Below, piece after piece: positions 1-13,808 of a stretch of DNA of 64,000 bases; positions within the stretch are counted from its first letter, which is position 1, and each line of letters begins with the position of its first letter. The stretch is taken from positions 1,844,501-1,908,500 of the forward strand of contig LR746269.1 of NCBI GenBank assembly GCA_902729315.2. Reading direction: 5' to 3'. The notes below the pieces were generated by a model, which did no database searches, was not told the DNA's origin, and saw nothing but the letters and a program-made list of their open reading frames with translations. The position numbers were made by a program, and so were the translations under genes. The DNA comes from Spirodela intermedia. Its lineage: Eukaryota > Streptophyta > Magnoliopsida > Alismatales > Araceae.

Positions 1-1540
1 GGCTTCAGTCACCTCAGGCTTTCGCTGGTCAATGACTCAGATACTTCTGCAGGTGCCTCAATTCTGATAGTAATTTCGTTCTTCTCCTCCTCATTTTTTT
101 CTCTCTGATCCGAAAACCTGACAGTCACCTTGTTTTTGCATATGGTGAAGAAAGAAGCATATGGTGAGCTCAAACCTTCAATGGTCAACGCCCCACCACA
201 ATTCTTCCTTTCCTTCCGTGGCATCCATTGAATGGTGGGTTTGACCTTCCTCAGGCCTAAAGAGCCCTCTCACTTTAATGAGCTACGTTGCCCCAGTGAT
301 GGCCATTGTGACTGCTGGGCTCTCTCTTGTGATGGATCCCTGGAAGGAGTTTCACAGCAATGCATACTTCAACAACACCTGGCACACCATGCGAAGCCTC
401 CTGCTGATGCTCATCGGCGGAATGCTGGCATTCTTCATGGTGAGTGTGAAAATCTTCCCTCCCGTTGACTTGGACCAGTAAAAGTCAACGTCCGGGGCTC
501 CTTTGTTGAATGCAGGTGCTCACAGAGTATGTACTTGTGTCAGCAACCAGCGCTGTGACGGTGATGATAGCGGGTGTTGTGAAGGAAGCTGTCACCATCT
601 TGGTAAGCTCTAAACTCTGCACTTTGAACCATGAGCCTGTCTTACGATGATGTAGGGCCAAGCAATCAAAAGACAGTGATTTACTTCCATGGATCATTTT
701 CTTTGTGCAGGTTGCAGTGCTCTACTTCCACGATGAGTTCAGCTTACTGAAGGGGATTGGACTGATGGTCATCATGATTGGAGTCGGATTATTCAACATC
801 TACAAGTAAATATTTTCTGTACTGTTGCTGATCATGTCAAAATATGTTCTAAGTCTCATTATTGTTGGTAAAATATTACATAGTCAGGGTTCAGCATGAT
901 GATTAGCCATTTACATCTGTTCAACATGATTCAATCACAGTAAATGTTTTAGCATTCGCACTCTTATCAATTTTTCTATTCGCTTATATGAAAATTCATG
1001 TGTTCAATATTGTTTTTTGGTGTCTATTCTCGTGTAGATCATGCAGATTTTCCTACATCTTCCAGAAAAAAAAATGATGTCGGCGTACATATAGTTCTAT
1101 ACGGATCATCTGTGATATCATGTGAATTTTTTACCTTTTTCTAGGAAAAATAATTTCCTGCCTTAGCCTTCAGAAAACCAATTACAATTCAAAAGGAGGA
1201 ACTTTCTGGAGCAAAAGATGGGTTTTCATTATATACACTACGGTTTTATGATTTGGATATGCTCATGTTGTGGGGAACTTACCAGAATCTACTGCTGTCT
1301 CCAACGAACTTACTGAAACTGCTTGAATGCTCCGATGTTTCAACGAGAAAATGTCTGTGGATTGTTATTTCATCATTACTTGCACGCTGAAAAGAAAGAG
1401 AAATGCTACTGATTTCCAGGTACCAAAAGCAACAGAAAGGCCTGGGAAACGATAGTGAAGAAGATGCTCCTTCCATCCCCAACGGAGCTGCAAAATATAT
1501 TATTTTTGATGAGATAGATTCTGAGGAAGAGGGGATCTGA
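1..1540 (+). CDS. SLC35C2-like sugar-phosphate/nucleotide-sugar transporter, 3' part
   Basis: Partial gene cut by the left edge. Exons that join in phase: 2-52, 151-163, 255-439, 516-602, 711-805, 1420-1540 (TGA 1538-1540). The protein is the C-terminal half of a ten-helix drug/metabolite transporter, closest from memory to the plant family of Arabidopsis At1g06470 (probable sugar phosphate/phosphate translocator). The first exon encodes SGFRWSMTQILLQ, the hallmark segment of this family. Later exons encode hydrophobic helices (SYVAPVMAIVTAGL, LLLMLIGGMLAFFM, SATSAVTVMIAGVVKEAVTI, GIGLMVIMIGVGLFNIYK). The tail after the last helix is acidic and cytosolic-looking (NDSEEDAP, DEIDSEEEGI). A Golgi or other endomembrane location is inferred from the family; the substrate cannot be read from sequence. 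The second exon is only 13 nt but is needed to keep frame and restores LLQKEAYGLKSP. Confidence 0.88.
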
Positions 1541-1751
1541 TGTCAAATGTAGTACAGAGGAAATTGTCTATTAGCGGTAAGGATTACTCTTTTGATTCTT
1601 AAATCGAAATTTGGTGAATTTATCTACGATAACAATGATTACAACTTCCAATAACTTTTTTCAAAACCAAAATTGTATCTTGATGAAATAGCATGTGGGC
1701 AGTGATGTTGAAACACATATTGATTATGTGCAGGTTGCAGCTGAATCATAC

Positions 1752-2000
1752 CTTCCAAAACATTTCGGGGCACCATGTTGACTAATTGTATGATCCACCA
1801 CATTCCTTGTTCTACGTGGGCATCCCCATGGGAGAGAGCTTGAAGATGCATAAAAAACTGAGCCGATCTTCCCGGATTGTACAGATACCCATATGGCGGA
1901 AGACGCCCAGGGAACCAGAGAGGGTTCTCATGTGCCACGAGCCCTCCATAGTCAACTGAGGGGTTCAAATTACCAGTTGTGGATGGCTGTAGATTGCATC
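1752..2000 (-). other. Exon-like open segment antisense to the transporter 3' flank
   Basis: On the minus strand a consensus acceptor (CTCTGCAG, just above 2000) and a donor (GTATG, just below 1752) bracket 249 nt. One frame is open throughout and continues open to 1639. It encodes an aromatic- and proline-rich stretch including PSVDYGGLVAHENPLWFPG and RLPPYGYLYNPG. I recognise no family and found no partner exons. It may be a relic of a gene or retrocopy, or a chance open frame. Confidence 0.2.
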
Positions 2001-2554
2001 CTGCAGAGTAATCTTCTTAACCACATTAATTATTTTTAATTGATTTTTTCTTCTCTTGCGATTTTTCTGCCGTCCAGCATTCTTGAGAGTGATGAGAAAA
2101 CTGAATGCTGTAATAAACAGAGGCCCTCAGTATCATCCCCTCTGCGTTGAAGACCTTCCCCCTCTTCGTCCTGTGTCCTCAACTTCTTGTATCTGCTCTC
2201 CTTTCCCATTGTAAGGATTGTAATGAAGATTTTCGAAAGACTGCTTACCCGTTTGAGGCAATGATTTCCCGCACAATAACTGTGCCTCCTTTTATTTCCC
2301 TTGGTAGTTTTTTTGTTTGTTGGAGTTTGTCTGAGCCACGACCAGGCTTCAGAACGAAGAGCAGATACGACTCTCCTGCAGGATGTATTGAAACAAGAAT
2401 GCTCTTGGGTTCTTGAGACTCATCATTATGTCAATCCAGTCAAGTTCTCATAATAAAACTGATGGTAATTAGCTATGATTTTCTGGTTATAATAGCCAAC
2501 AAACAAAATATAAATTGAGCTGGCTTCTCTGAGAACGCCATTTCATTCCCAAGG

Positions 2555-2653
2555 CTTCACATGATCAAGGTTAGAACAGGAATGGTTATCCCAGTGTCTT
2601 CACATGATCAAGGTTAGAACAGGAATGGTTATCCCAGTGTCTTCACATGATCA
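2555..2653. repeat. 43-bp tandem repeat, 2.3 copies
   Basis: Two identical 43-bp units (2555-2597 and 2598-2640) beginning CTTCACATGATCAAGG are followed by a 13-bp partial third (2641-2653). The perfect identity points to a recent duplication in the spacer. Confidence 0.95.
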
Positions 2654-2987
2654 ATTCTTCTTACAGGGGTTTCCAAGAATGGTTATCATTTTCAGCAAAG
2701 AACATTGCCACATAGGTTATCACAGTGTCTAACTTCTAATTAATGATCCTCACGTATCTTTATTGCCATATACCGGATCAAACTCCACGGGGAGCAGCTT
2801 GAACTTGATCAGATATTTCTGTGGACATTACTGTGATCTCTCTTACGAGAAATTAGTCGCTCTTCTCACATAGATAAGTCTCTCAACAATAGCACGGTTT
2901 TCATTTCTGTAGTTATATCTGAGATTTAACATACCTTTTCCTTTGAGGTCAGAAAAAAGGGGATTCTGAGTCGACTTCCTCACCATC

Positions 2988-4400
2988 TCACACTCTCAGA
3001 TGATCCACGAGTCTACATGCTTCCACCTGGTCAAACTCTCTGCAAATTCTCTGAGTCAACGCATTCCACATACTCAAGTCGGTGCTATTTCCTCTGGCAG
3101 CAGCAGCTACGAGAGAGACCAGAGAATCAACATCATCAGCTTCACCCAGCCCATCGACAACCCTAGACAGACTCTCAGGACGAGGTCGATATCCTTTGAA
3201 CATCATCTCCTCGAGCAGAGCCACCGCCTTCTTCCACCGACTCTTTTCACATAGCCCATCAAAGAGTATCCTATAAGAGACAATGTCGGGGAGGCACCCT
3301 CTCCTCGGCATATCGTCAAACAGCTCCCTTGCATCTTCATATCTTCCCTGTCGACACAACCGCGACAGGATTACATTATAACTGACCACATCAGGCTTGC
3401 ACCCTCTCCTCGCCATCTCACTGAGGACACCAAAGGCGGCGGTGAAGTCGTTCTCGCCGCAGAATCCGGAGATAATGGCGTTGTAACAGACCGCGTCGGG
3501 CTCCAGCTTGCTTGCTCTCATCTCCTCCAGAAGACTGACGACCTCTCCCTTCCTCCCCGCCTCAAACAGAGCCTTGATCAGAGTAGAGTATACTGCCGCA
3601 TCCAATCGAACCCCCTCATCCGACATCTCCTCTTTGATGCGGAGAGCAGAGTCCAGTTCATCGTTCCCACAAAGGCCTTTGATTAATGAAGTGTAGATGA
3701 ATGCGTTGGGTGTCACATTGTGCAGTCTCATCATCTCCTCTTTTAGCTCGAATGCCCGCTTCAGCATCGAATTCGAGCAGAGGAAGGAGATCAAGGTGCC
3801 AAAAGTGACGGCACTGGGTTGGATCCCTCTCATCCGCATTTCGACGAACAGATCCCAGGCGCGGTCGGGCATCCTGACGGAGCAGTAAGCATTAATCAGT
3901 ATATTGTAAGTACACGTATCCGGCGACACGGCGTAGCTCTCCATGTCTCTGCAAAACTCCTCAACAGCTGCGAAATCTCTGCAGTGGAGAAGCGCGTGAA
4001 GAAGGGAGTTGAAGGACCGGATGGTCCTCTGGCAGCGGAAGGAGGGGATCCGGAGGAAGGTACGGACGGCGGGGTACGCCAGGCGAGCCCGGCCGTAGGA
4101 GGAGATGACGTTGCAGAAGAGAACCTCCTTGGGGCAGAACCTCGTTTCCTTTCCCATCTGATCGAGGATCTGCTCCATCTCGCTGAACATCCTCGCCCTC
4201 CCGAGCTTGGTGACGACGAGATCGTAGCATCGCGCGCTGTAGCGGAAGGGCCTCGCCGGAGATGGCGGCGCGTCGCCGGAGTTGGGGCTCTGGAAGAGAC
4301 GGAGGGCGGCGGCGGGATCGTTCTCCTCCCGGAGGAGGGCGGCCAGTCGAAATGGCGAGACCTTCCTAGCGGCCATGGTGACACTACTTCCCCTTCGCAT
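2988..4400 (-). CDS. P-class pentatricopeptide repeat protein
   Basis: Intronless, 470 aa from the first ATG. A second ATG at 4376 gives MAARKVSPFRLAALLR, which resembles the start of known homologues and may be the real start. About nine to ten tandem PPR motifs fill residues 60-440, with typical signatures such as TCTYNILINAYC, NAFIYTSLIKGLC, DAVCYNAIISGFC and DVVSYNVILSRLC. There is no E, DYW or SMR tail, so it is P-class. Such proteins bind organellar RNA and affect its stability, splicing or translation. Mitochondrial or plastid targeting is probable from the family, but the N terminus is not a clear presequence. From memory it resembles the roughly 470-aa Arabidopsis protein At1g53330; that link is tentative. 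It is divergent to RABA1, with 1.4 kb between the starts. Confidence 0.9.
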   Translation of the reverse strand: MRRGSSVTMAARKVSPFRLAALLREENDPAAALRLFQSPNSGDAPPSPARPFRYSARCYDLVVTKLGRARMFSEMEQILDQMGKETRFCPKEVLFCNVISSYGRARLAYPAVRTFLRIPSFRCQRTIRSFNSLLHALLHCRDFAAVEEFCRDMESYAVSPDTCTYNILINAYCSVRMPDRAWDLFVEMRMRGIQPSAVTFGTLISFLCSNSMLKRAFELKEEMMRLHNVTPNAFIYTSLIKGLCGNDELDSALRIKEEMSDEGVRLDAAVYSTLIKALFEAGRKGEVVSLLEEMRASKLEPDAVCYNAIISGFCGENDFTAAFGVLSEMARRGCKPDVVSYNVILSRLCRQGRYEDARELFDDMPRRGCLPDIVSYRILFDGLCEKSRWKKAVALLEEMMFKGYRPRPESLSRVVDGLGEADDVDSLVSLVAAAARGNSTDLSMWNALTQRICREFDQVEACRLVDHLRV

Positions 4401-7673
<3,273 letters not shown>

Positions 7674-7722
7674 GGCAGACGGTCTCGAATTTTATCCTTT
7701 TTTTGGCCTGAATTCGGACTCA

Positions 7723-7760
<38 letters not shown>

Positions 7761-8630
7761 ATGCCCTCCCCACCCCTGAACTTGTTCCTAGATTAGGGTA
7801 GATTGATGTTGGACTTCTGGGTTGTGATTGCTTCTCGAGCAGAGATTATTTCATGGTAAAAACAACAAAAAAAACCGCCTTTGTGCTTGGTGGATCTGCT
7901 GCTCCCTTTGACTTCAGGGTCCGGCGGCTTTCTTCTGGAGGGACCTGCTGCTCCCCAGTTCCTGAGAATGAAGACGACGACCGCTGCATCAGGCAGAAGA
8001 CTTGACTTTCAGGAGTTGACTCAGGCTTGTGGATGGATGGAAAGTAGTTGTCCCCAACGAGAGTTCTAGGCATCTCTCTCTCTCTCTCTCTCTCCCTCTC
8101 TCTCTCTCTCTCGTGCGTCCAACAGAGTAGGCATTTGCCCAGTCCCCCACTGCTTCTAATGATTTTCATAAGTTTTAATAATTACACTATGTACGGTTAT
8201 ATATTATTGTGAATGCATCTAAAGAATTATCCGACTAATAAATTTAAGGTAGAATTATAACTCTGAGTTTATTTATTCATTTCCACGTATATAGTTTCCG
8301 ATTTTTCAGTAGTTCTCAGCATGCGAAGAAAATATATAAACTCCTTAGACTGGATAATAATTAATATAAATATGGAAAATCGTTATTTTTATTTATTTTA
8401 GAGAAGGAAATATACGCAACCGCAATGTCTGGAGAAATAAATACCAAGAAGGTAGGAGGGAGTCACGTGCCGCCTCCCACCGCCGAGAGTCACGTGAGCT
8501 ACCTTGGAGGCACGTTCCAAAATAACCGTTGGCAAAAGGGAACCCAGGACAAAGATTCTAAAATGGCCCTTGCACTGATGCGCCGCCAGTGGTAGTAGTC
8601 CGCTCCTCCCCTGTCCTCCGCCGCCCTTAC
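7674..8630. other. Spacer between RABA1 and the small unknown gene
   Basis: Contains the RABA1 3' UTR with a (CT)16 tract at 7727-7758, a second interrupted CT tract at 8073-8112, and an AT-rich stretch (about 8160-8420). Two CACGTG-type motifs (TCACGTGCC near 8463 and TCACGTGAG near 8490) lie about 150 bp upstream of the next ATG and look like G-boxes. Confidence 0.5.
7727..7758 (+). repeat. (CT)16 microsatellite in RABA1 3' flank
   Basis: Perfect CT run starting about 55 bp after the RABA1 stop codon, probably inside the 3' UTR. A similar interrupted tract lies at 8073-8112. Confidence 0.95.
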
Positions 8631-9149
8631 ATGGACGACGCCGACGACGACCAGAGGATGTTACAGAGCTTGGAGGCTCTCTGGTTCTTCTCCAATCTCT
8701 TCTCCCCCCTCCCTCTCACCTCCTCTCCCACCCCGCAGGAAGAACCGCCGGCGGTGGGAGTGCTTCCGGCGGCGGAGAACCAGACTCCGTCGCCGTTGGC
8801 GACGTGGAAGAGCGGGCTGAAGAAGCACCGCTGGGAGGAGGAGGGAGGAGAGGGCTCCAGTGGGCTTACTACGCCGGCGGCGGAGAACCAGACTCTGGCG
8901 CCATTGGCGACGCGGAAGAGCTGGCTGAAGAAGCACCGTAGGGAGGAAGAAAGAGAGGGCTCCGGTGGGATTACCGTCTCGGGTTACGCCCTCCGCGGGT
9001 CGCCGGGCTCCATTGTCTCCAGCCTCCATCGGACGGTGAGACTGTACGGGTTGACGGCGGTGACTGGTCAGCCGCCCGTCGGAGAGGACTACGCCGTCCG
9101 GGAGCACCTCAAGGTTTGGGCACACGCCGTCGCCTGTGCCGTCAGATGA
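8631..9149 (+). CDS. Small plant protein of unknown function with internal duplication
   Basis: Intronless, 172 aa from the first ATG. I do not recognise the family. The N terminus has an acidic start then QSLEALWFFSNLFSPLPL. The middle holds two copies of a 36-residue segment (PAAENQT...LKKHRREEE) encoded by a 108-bp in-frame tandem duplication (copies from 8766 and 8874). The C terminus reads SSLHRTVRLYGLTAV and ends REHLKVWAHAVACAVR. That ending looks conserved rather than random and is the best clue that this is a real gene. Two G-box-like CACGTG motifs lie about 150 bp upstream. The gene is followed by a (GA)n tract right after the stop. Confidence 0.6.
   Translation: MDDADDDQRMLQSLEALWFFSNLFSPLPLTSSPTPQEEPPAVGVLPAAENQTPSPLATWKSGLKKHRWEEEGGEGSSGLTTPAAENQTLAPLATRKSWLKKHRREEEREGSGGITVSGYALRGSPGSIVSSLHRTVRLYGLTAVTGQPPVGEDYAVREHLKVWAHAVACAVR
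8766..8981 (+). repeat. 108-bp in-frame tandem duplication inside the small gene
   Basis: Both copies start CCGGCGGCGGAGAACCAGAC (8766 and 8874), 108 bp apart. They have diverged by scattered substitutions and a small length change near their ends, but the reading frame is kept. Confidence 0.9.
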
Positions 9150-9399
9150 GAGAGAGAGAGAGAGAGAGAGAAGCTCCGTTTGCGCTCTTCACGGGTTCTG
9201 CAGAGCGATCATCCGGATGAAGAACTTTCTGCAATCGAGAACAGAAAACCCAGAATTTTCATATTTTTTGGTTCACGAAATGTTTGATTTTTCGTTTATT
9301 TGAGCTTCTGCGATTAATTCTGTAATTTATTGAGAAATAAATATCCGGGTAGATTCACAGAGTGGGTTATTTTTAGAAGCGTGTTTCCAAGAGAGAGAG

Positions 9400-9910
9400 A
9401 GAAGCTGATTAGATAGATGGATATGAAATCTGAAAACTATAGGGATAATATAAATATTTTCACTTATAAAGGGTTGAAATGTAAATTCTCACTACGTCTC
9501 AACAACATGGGGACAGACAGGGAGAGAAAGATGATTTGATAGATGGATATAAATCTGAAAAATATTGGGATAATAAAAAATATTTTCGGATTATAAAGGA
9601 TTGAAATGTAAATTCTCACTGCACCTAACAACCCGGATACAGCGGGAAGAGAGAGAAACAGAGGAGATGAGTTGATAAATGATATGAGATCTGAAAAATA
9701 TTGGGATAGTATAAAATATTTTCGGATTATAGAGGGTTGAAATGTAAATTCGCACTGCCTCTCAACAACATGGAGACAGACAGGGAGCCAGAGAAAGGAT
9801 GAGAATGAAATAATAAAAATGTTGGGTTAGTATTATCATTTCTCCAGACTACTAACGATTAAAATGGAAATCTACAAACGGCGTACAGAGACTGGGAGAG
9901 GTTGACTAAT
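9400..9910. repeat. Imperfect minisatellite, ~125-bp unit, about four copies
   Basis: The anchor TTGAAATGTAAATTC occurs at 9474, 9601 and 9737, with a degenerate form near 9857 (spacings 127, 136 and about 120). Each unit also carries a GATATGA-ATCTGAAAA block, an ATATTTTC block and a CAACA-CATGGAGACAGACAGG-like block. It fills most of the spacer between the small unknown gene and the Rho-N gene. Confidence 0.85.
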
Positions 9911-10092
9911 AGAACGTCTTCTCGAGGTCCACGGCCCAGATCGCGAGCCCACTGGAGTCAACAAATCCTGATATTTATGTAGTTCATCATCACCGGTAGA
10001 GGTATTTTGGACAATTAAGTAACGAATTTCTGGTCTCCCTCTCCCCCCCTCCCCTTCTCACTCTCTCTCTCACTAGATCTATTCCGTCGCCG

Positions 10093-12760
10093 ATGGAAGC
10101 CGTTCTCTCGGAGCTCCGGCCGCCCGCTGCTGGCTTCCTCGTGGCCTCCCCCCGCGCTCCTGGTAGGTCATGCCTCACGTATAATGGTGATCACCGTCTT
10201 CTTGGACTGATTTCCTTTGGGCGTTAATCGTGGCGCAAATACCTTCCTGAGGTGGACCTGTTTTCTTCGCATAATTACCGACTCGAATGTGCCTGGATGC
10301 TGGCGCGAGATTTTTGGCGATACGTCGGATAATTTTCGACGAGGAGGTTGTCGATGGCTCCCTCTCCCTCTCCCTCTCCCTCTCTTTGGAGGAAAGCGGA
10401 GGTATGAAGCGTCTCCAATGGCGATTTGCGGCGATTAGGAGTTTGTGCGTTGCATTGTCCAGATTTCGAGAGTGTGGGAATTGATTGGGGCTGAGTGAAA
10501 ATGACGTCGACTCGTGTAGGCAGAGAGATTGTGGTCCTACTTTGGTATGCGACTTTATCTTAGATTTTTCCTGAGGAATGCTGATTCATCAGTTACTTAA
10601 TGATAGTGGAAACTTGGAAGTATGGGATCAAAATTTGATTCAGGCACACTTTTCCAGATTTCTGCAATTCATACCTGGCGGTTCCTCTTTTTCTACGATT
10701 CTGTTTTCTAGTTTGCTTTTAGGATTAACTGGAGATATTTTTTAAAAACTTCGAGTATAGACATGCAATATTTAGATTCGAATCTGTCGGATTTATTTAT
10801 AGTATTCAGCTTCTATATAATCCTAACCTAGTTTCTGCACCTTCGCAGTCTTCATATGATGCAGAGTAGGTATGATACCCTAACCATGGATCCAGGTCCG
10901 ATGTTCATCATTAAGTTTAGAACCGCATTGTTTTGGGGAAGCCAATGATACAAAAACTTTCGAGTCACAGACCCAGGACCATCAATTTTGACGATATTGT
11001 GATCCAATTTATGCCACAAAGAGGCAGGATGTATACACAGCAAAGAAGTTTAAACTCCTAAAATATAATTTAATTTCCAGGATCGGGCATCCCACGGGTA
11101 CCAGATCAGAATTTTTTAAATATTTTTCCGTATACAAATAATCTATATGCATTTGTATATTTGAGCGATATCAACAGACGAAAATTTATGCCATTTTCCC
11201 TTTTTGAAGCTTTGATTTGGGGAGCCGACTGGTACATGGTGCTTCAGTTCATGGATTCCCATGTACTGTCTCCTCTGTGATTTGTAGAATTAGTTTCTTG
11301 ATAAACAGAGTAAACCTGATAGATCAAAACTAATCCGGAGAAAGATTCAGCACCCATGCGGAAAAGTTCTCATGAAAATCTAACGATCACAGCAAGCCAG
11401 GCCAGTTTTCTGCTCCACACACCTGTTGTGGTCGGGCTAGATTCATTAAAAGCTGAGTAGTCATTTTTTGATGCAGCTTATTGAACTTGGCAGATGCTGC
11501 GGTTAGGGTTCTAACTGCTTCTTTCCCGAGGAGGCCGCTCCAGTTTCCAGTGCGTTGCATCAAACAGGAAGGAAACGGGAAGGGCGGTTCCCAGAGGAAG
11601 CCTGCACCAAATGAACAAGCGGAGGGAGAAAAAGGATCGAAGGAACCCCAGCAATCCGGTGGAGAATCCTCTGGGTCATCTAGACAGGGAGAAATACTCG
11701 AGCTGCTCAAAAGGATTCAGCTGTCCGTCTCCGAAGGAGAACCCGTCGGGAGAAAGAAAGGAAGAGAGAGAAAAACAGAGAAACGTCAACCAGCCAAAAC
11801 AGTCCCAGAATCTCAAGGCCAGGGTTCTGTTAGGAAGCAGCCAAGAGGTATGCAGCACCTGTTGACTTTCTTTTGGTCATCTTCTCGTGGTTATCAGACT
11901 AACGCTTTACTTTGTATATCGAGAAATTACTCCGTGTGGGTTTATCATCTGTAAATCGCATCAAAATGGTCTACTCATCCAATGGAAACATACATTAAAC
12001 ACTGTTGAAGCGATGGTAGATAAAAATGTTCATCATAAACATATTTCTAGCATATTATCCGGACAAAGCAGCCGATTTTTTTTCCACAGAAAGTTCTCCC
12101 CTTCCATCTTATAGTATATGGCCGTTCCATTGCTCAATTTAGAAACGTTGACCCAACAAATGTATTGAATCAAGAAAGGGTACTGCTTTGATTTATTTTT
12201 TTTGGAATTCAACGTCATCCGCTGACTAATTCTATACCTGATCTCTGAATCTCTGGTGGAATTTTGACTTTTTCACGTATGAACACATTGGGTTTCGCTC
12301 GAAGTTCTTTTCACGGGAGGGGAGGGGAGGGGGGGAGAATTGGCTAGACTTTTTTTCCTGTTTCCGGATGGCCTTGTGCGTTGACTTTGATTCCAGCTTC
12401 GGCATCCCCGCAGGAAGAAAATCGAGCCATTCAGGGGATCAAGAACTATCCAAACATAAATCTACCTTGAAAAGCAACGAAAGATCGGAGGACCCTCCAT
12501 CCTCCGACGACTTCAAGCCGTCGAGGTCTCCGTCAAATTTTGTCAGGCGGTCACCGATACCGGCACCATCGCCACCCAGGGGAAGCACCACCGCCGCCCA
12601 GTTGACCGATGAAGGGCTCGCAGAGGAAACGCAGGAGATCGATGGACTGAGGCTCTCTGAGCTGAAGGAGCTCGCAAGGTCCAGAGGGATCAGAGGCTAC
12701 TCAAAGCTGAAGAAGGGTGAACTGGTGGAGCTCCTGAACAGATCGTTCAACGCATCTTGA
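10093..12760 (+). CDS. Rho-N/SAP-like RNA- or DNA-binding protein (RHON1/BP-73 type)
   Basis: Exons 10093-10162, 11494-11847, 12414-12760, all phases matching; 256 aa. The C terminus (222-249) contains LSELKELARSRGIRGYSKLK followed by KGELVELL, the Rho termination factor N-terminal (SAP-like) fold. It is seen in rice BP-73 and Arabidopsis RHON1. The N terminus is poor in acidic residues and contains VRVLTASFPRRPLQF, typical of a plastid transit peptide. The middle is a low-complexity charged linker (GRKKGRERKTEKR). In this family the domain binds RNA or DNA; RHON1 assists plastid RNA processing with RNase E. The present protein is short, so I assign the domain, not the exact orthologue. Introns of 1.3 and 0.57 kb. 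It ends 274 bp from the convergent isomerase gene. Confidence 0.82.
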
Positions 12761-13034
12761 TCCCACTCTTTCCCTGTAAAATGAGGATGATTCCAATTGT
12801 GGAAACACCATGCTTACTGTGTTCAAAGATTTGATTCAGATCGTGGATCTTGGGATTCAGAAAGATAATCTAGAGAGATCGAGGGAATTCTCGTTACTTC
12901 CTAGATTCATGGAGCAAATCCGAATCAGTGGGATCTCTCACTCACTCTTGAATACATTAAACCCTAATTCTCACCTGATTCAAACCATACATGGAAAGGA
13001 TGATGAATTCGAAAGCCATTAAAAGGTGCTTCCG

Positions 13035-13808
13035 TCAGAGCTTTGACTTGGGGTCCTCCTCAGCCGCCAGCTCGACGATCTTGGCGAACTCCGGGAACAC
13101 CGCGATCCTGGCGGCGGCGTACGAGGGGCCGTCCCAGGTCAGCCCCGCCAGCTCCTCCCCCAGCCGCACCGCCGCCGCCACGGTCTCGGCGGCCCCCCCG
13201 CACACGCCGTCCACGATCCCCCTCTCCGCCGCCGCCGCCGCCGTGAGCTTTGCGCCGCCGAGGAGGGCCTCCCTGCGGGCCCTGGGGGCCATCTTGGCCC
13301 GCGCCAGCGACATGACCGCGTCGATGATGGGGAGTCCCCGATCGACCTCGCTCATGTAGAGAAACCCTCGATCGGCCCTCATCAAGGCGTAGTCGTGGGC
13401 AAGAACCAGGAAGAACCCAGCGGCGGCGGCGTGGCCAGTGACGGCGGCGACGGTGGGCATCGGCAGGGAGATCAGCGCCGCCAGCGTGCGAAAGAAGGCG
13501 GAGCTCATGAGCCTGGAGCGGCGGTGAGAATCGGGCGACTGCTCACTCGCCCATTTGAGGTCAAACCCGTTGGAGAAGAACCTCCCCTCGGCGGCGATGA
13601 CGAGGGCGGCGCCGCCGACACCGCCGGTGGCGGAGGCCTCGGCGCGGATTTGGGAGAGGGCGGAGTGGAGGTCGCCGATGAGCGCGGGGTTGAGGCGGTG
13701 CTCGCCGTCGCCGGTGAGGGTGAGGAGGTACACTCGTCCCCGCTTCTCTAGGGTGACCATCTTCCACCGACGGGCGGAGGCGGCGCCACCACCTCCGTTA
13801 CCCTCCAT
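13035..13808 (-). CDS. Peroxisomal enoyl-CoA delta isomerase-like (ECI/HCD family)
   Basis: Intronless, 257 aa, very GC-rich. Crotonase fold: FSNGFDL (78-84) and GHAAAAGF (125-132) mark the two oxyanion-hole segments, and YMSEVD (151-156) holds the Glu expected to act as catalytic base. The protein ends in SKL, a canonical PTS1, so peroxisomal import is strongly indicated. The family (Arabidopsis ECI1-3) shifts cis/trans-3 double bonds to trans-2-enoyl-CoA so that unsaturated fatty acids can complete beta-oxidation. The absence of introns is normal for plant ECI genes. A poly-Ala-rich segment (AAAAERG, GGAAETVAAAV) replaces the usual charged helix and reflects the GC bias. Confidence 0.9.
   Translation of the reverse strand: MEGNGGGGAASARRWKMVTLEKRGRVYLLTLTGDGEHRLNPALIGDLHSALSQIRAEASATGGVGGAALVIAAEGRFFSNGFDLKWASEQSPDSHRRSRLMSSAFFRTLAALISLPMPTVAAVTGHAAAAGFFLVLAHDYALMRADRGFLYMSEVDRGLPIIDAVMSLARAKMAPRARREALLGGAKLTAAAAAERGIVDGVCGGAAETVAAAVRLGEELAGLTWDGPSYAAARIAVFPEFAKIVELAAEEDPKSKL

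Larger units (their letters stand above)
1541..2987. other. Non-coding spacer after the transporter
   Basis: This is the 3' side of the transporter and, from the other direction, of the PPR gene (convergent). It is AT-rich. It holds a 43-bp tandem repeat (2555-2653) and one minus-strand exon-like segment (1752-2000). Short plus-strand ORFs such as 2147-2416 show no family resemblance, and I do not call them genes. Confidence 0.6.
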
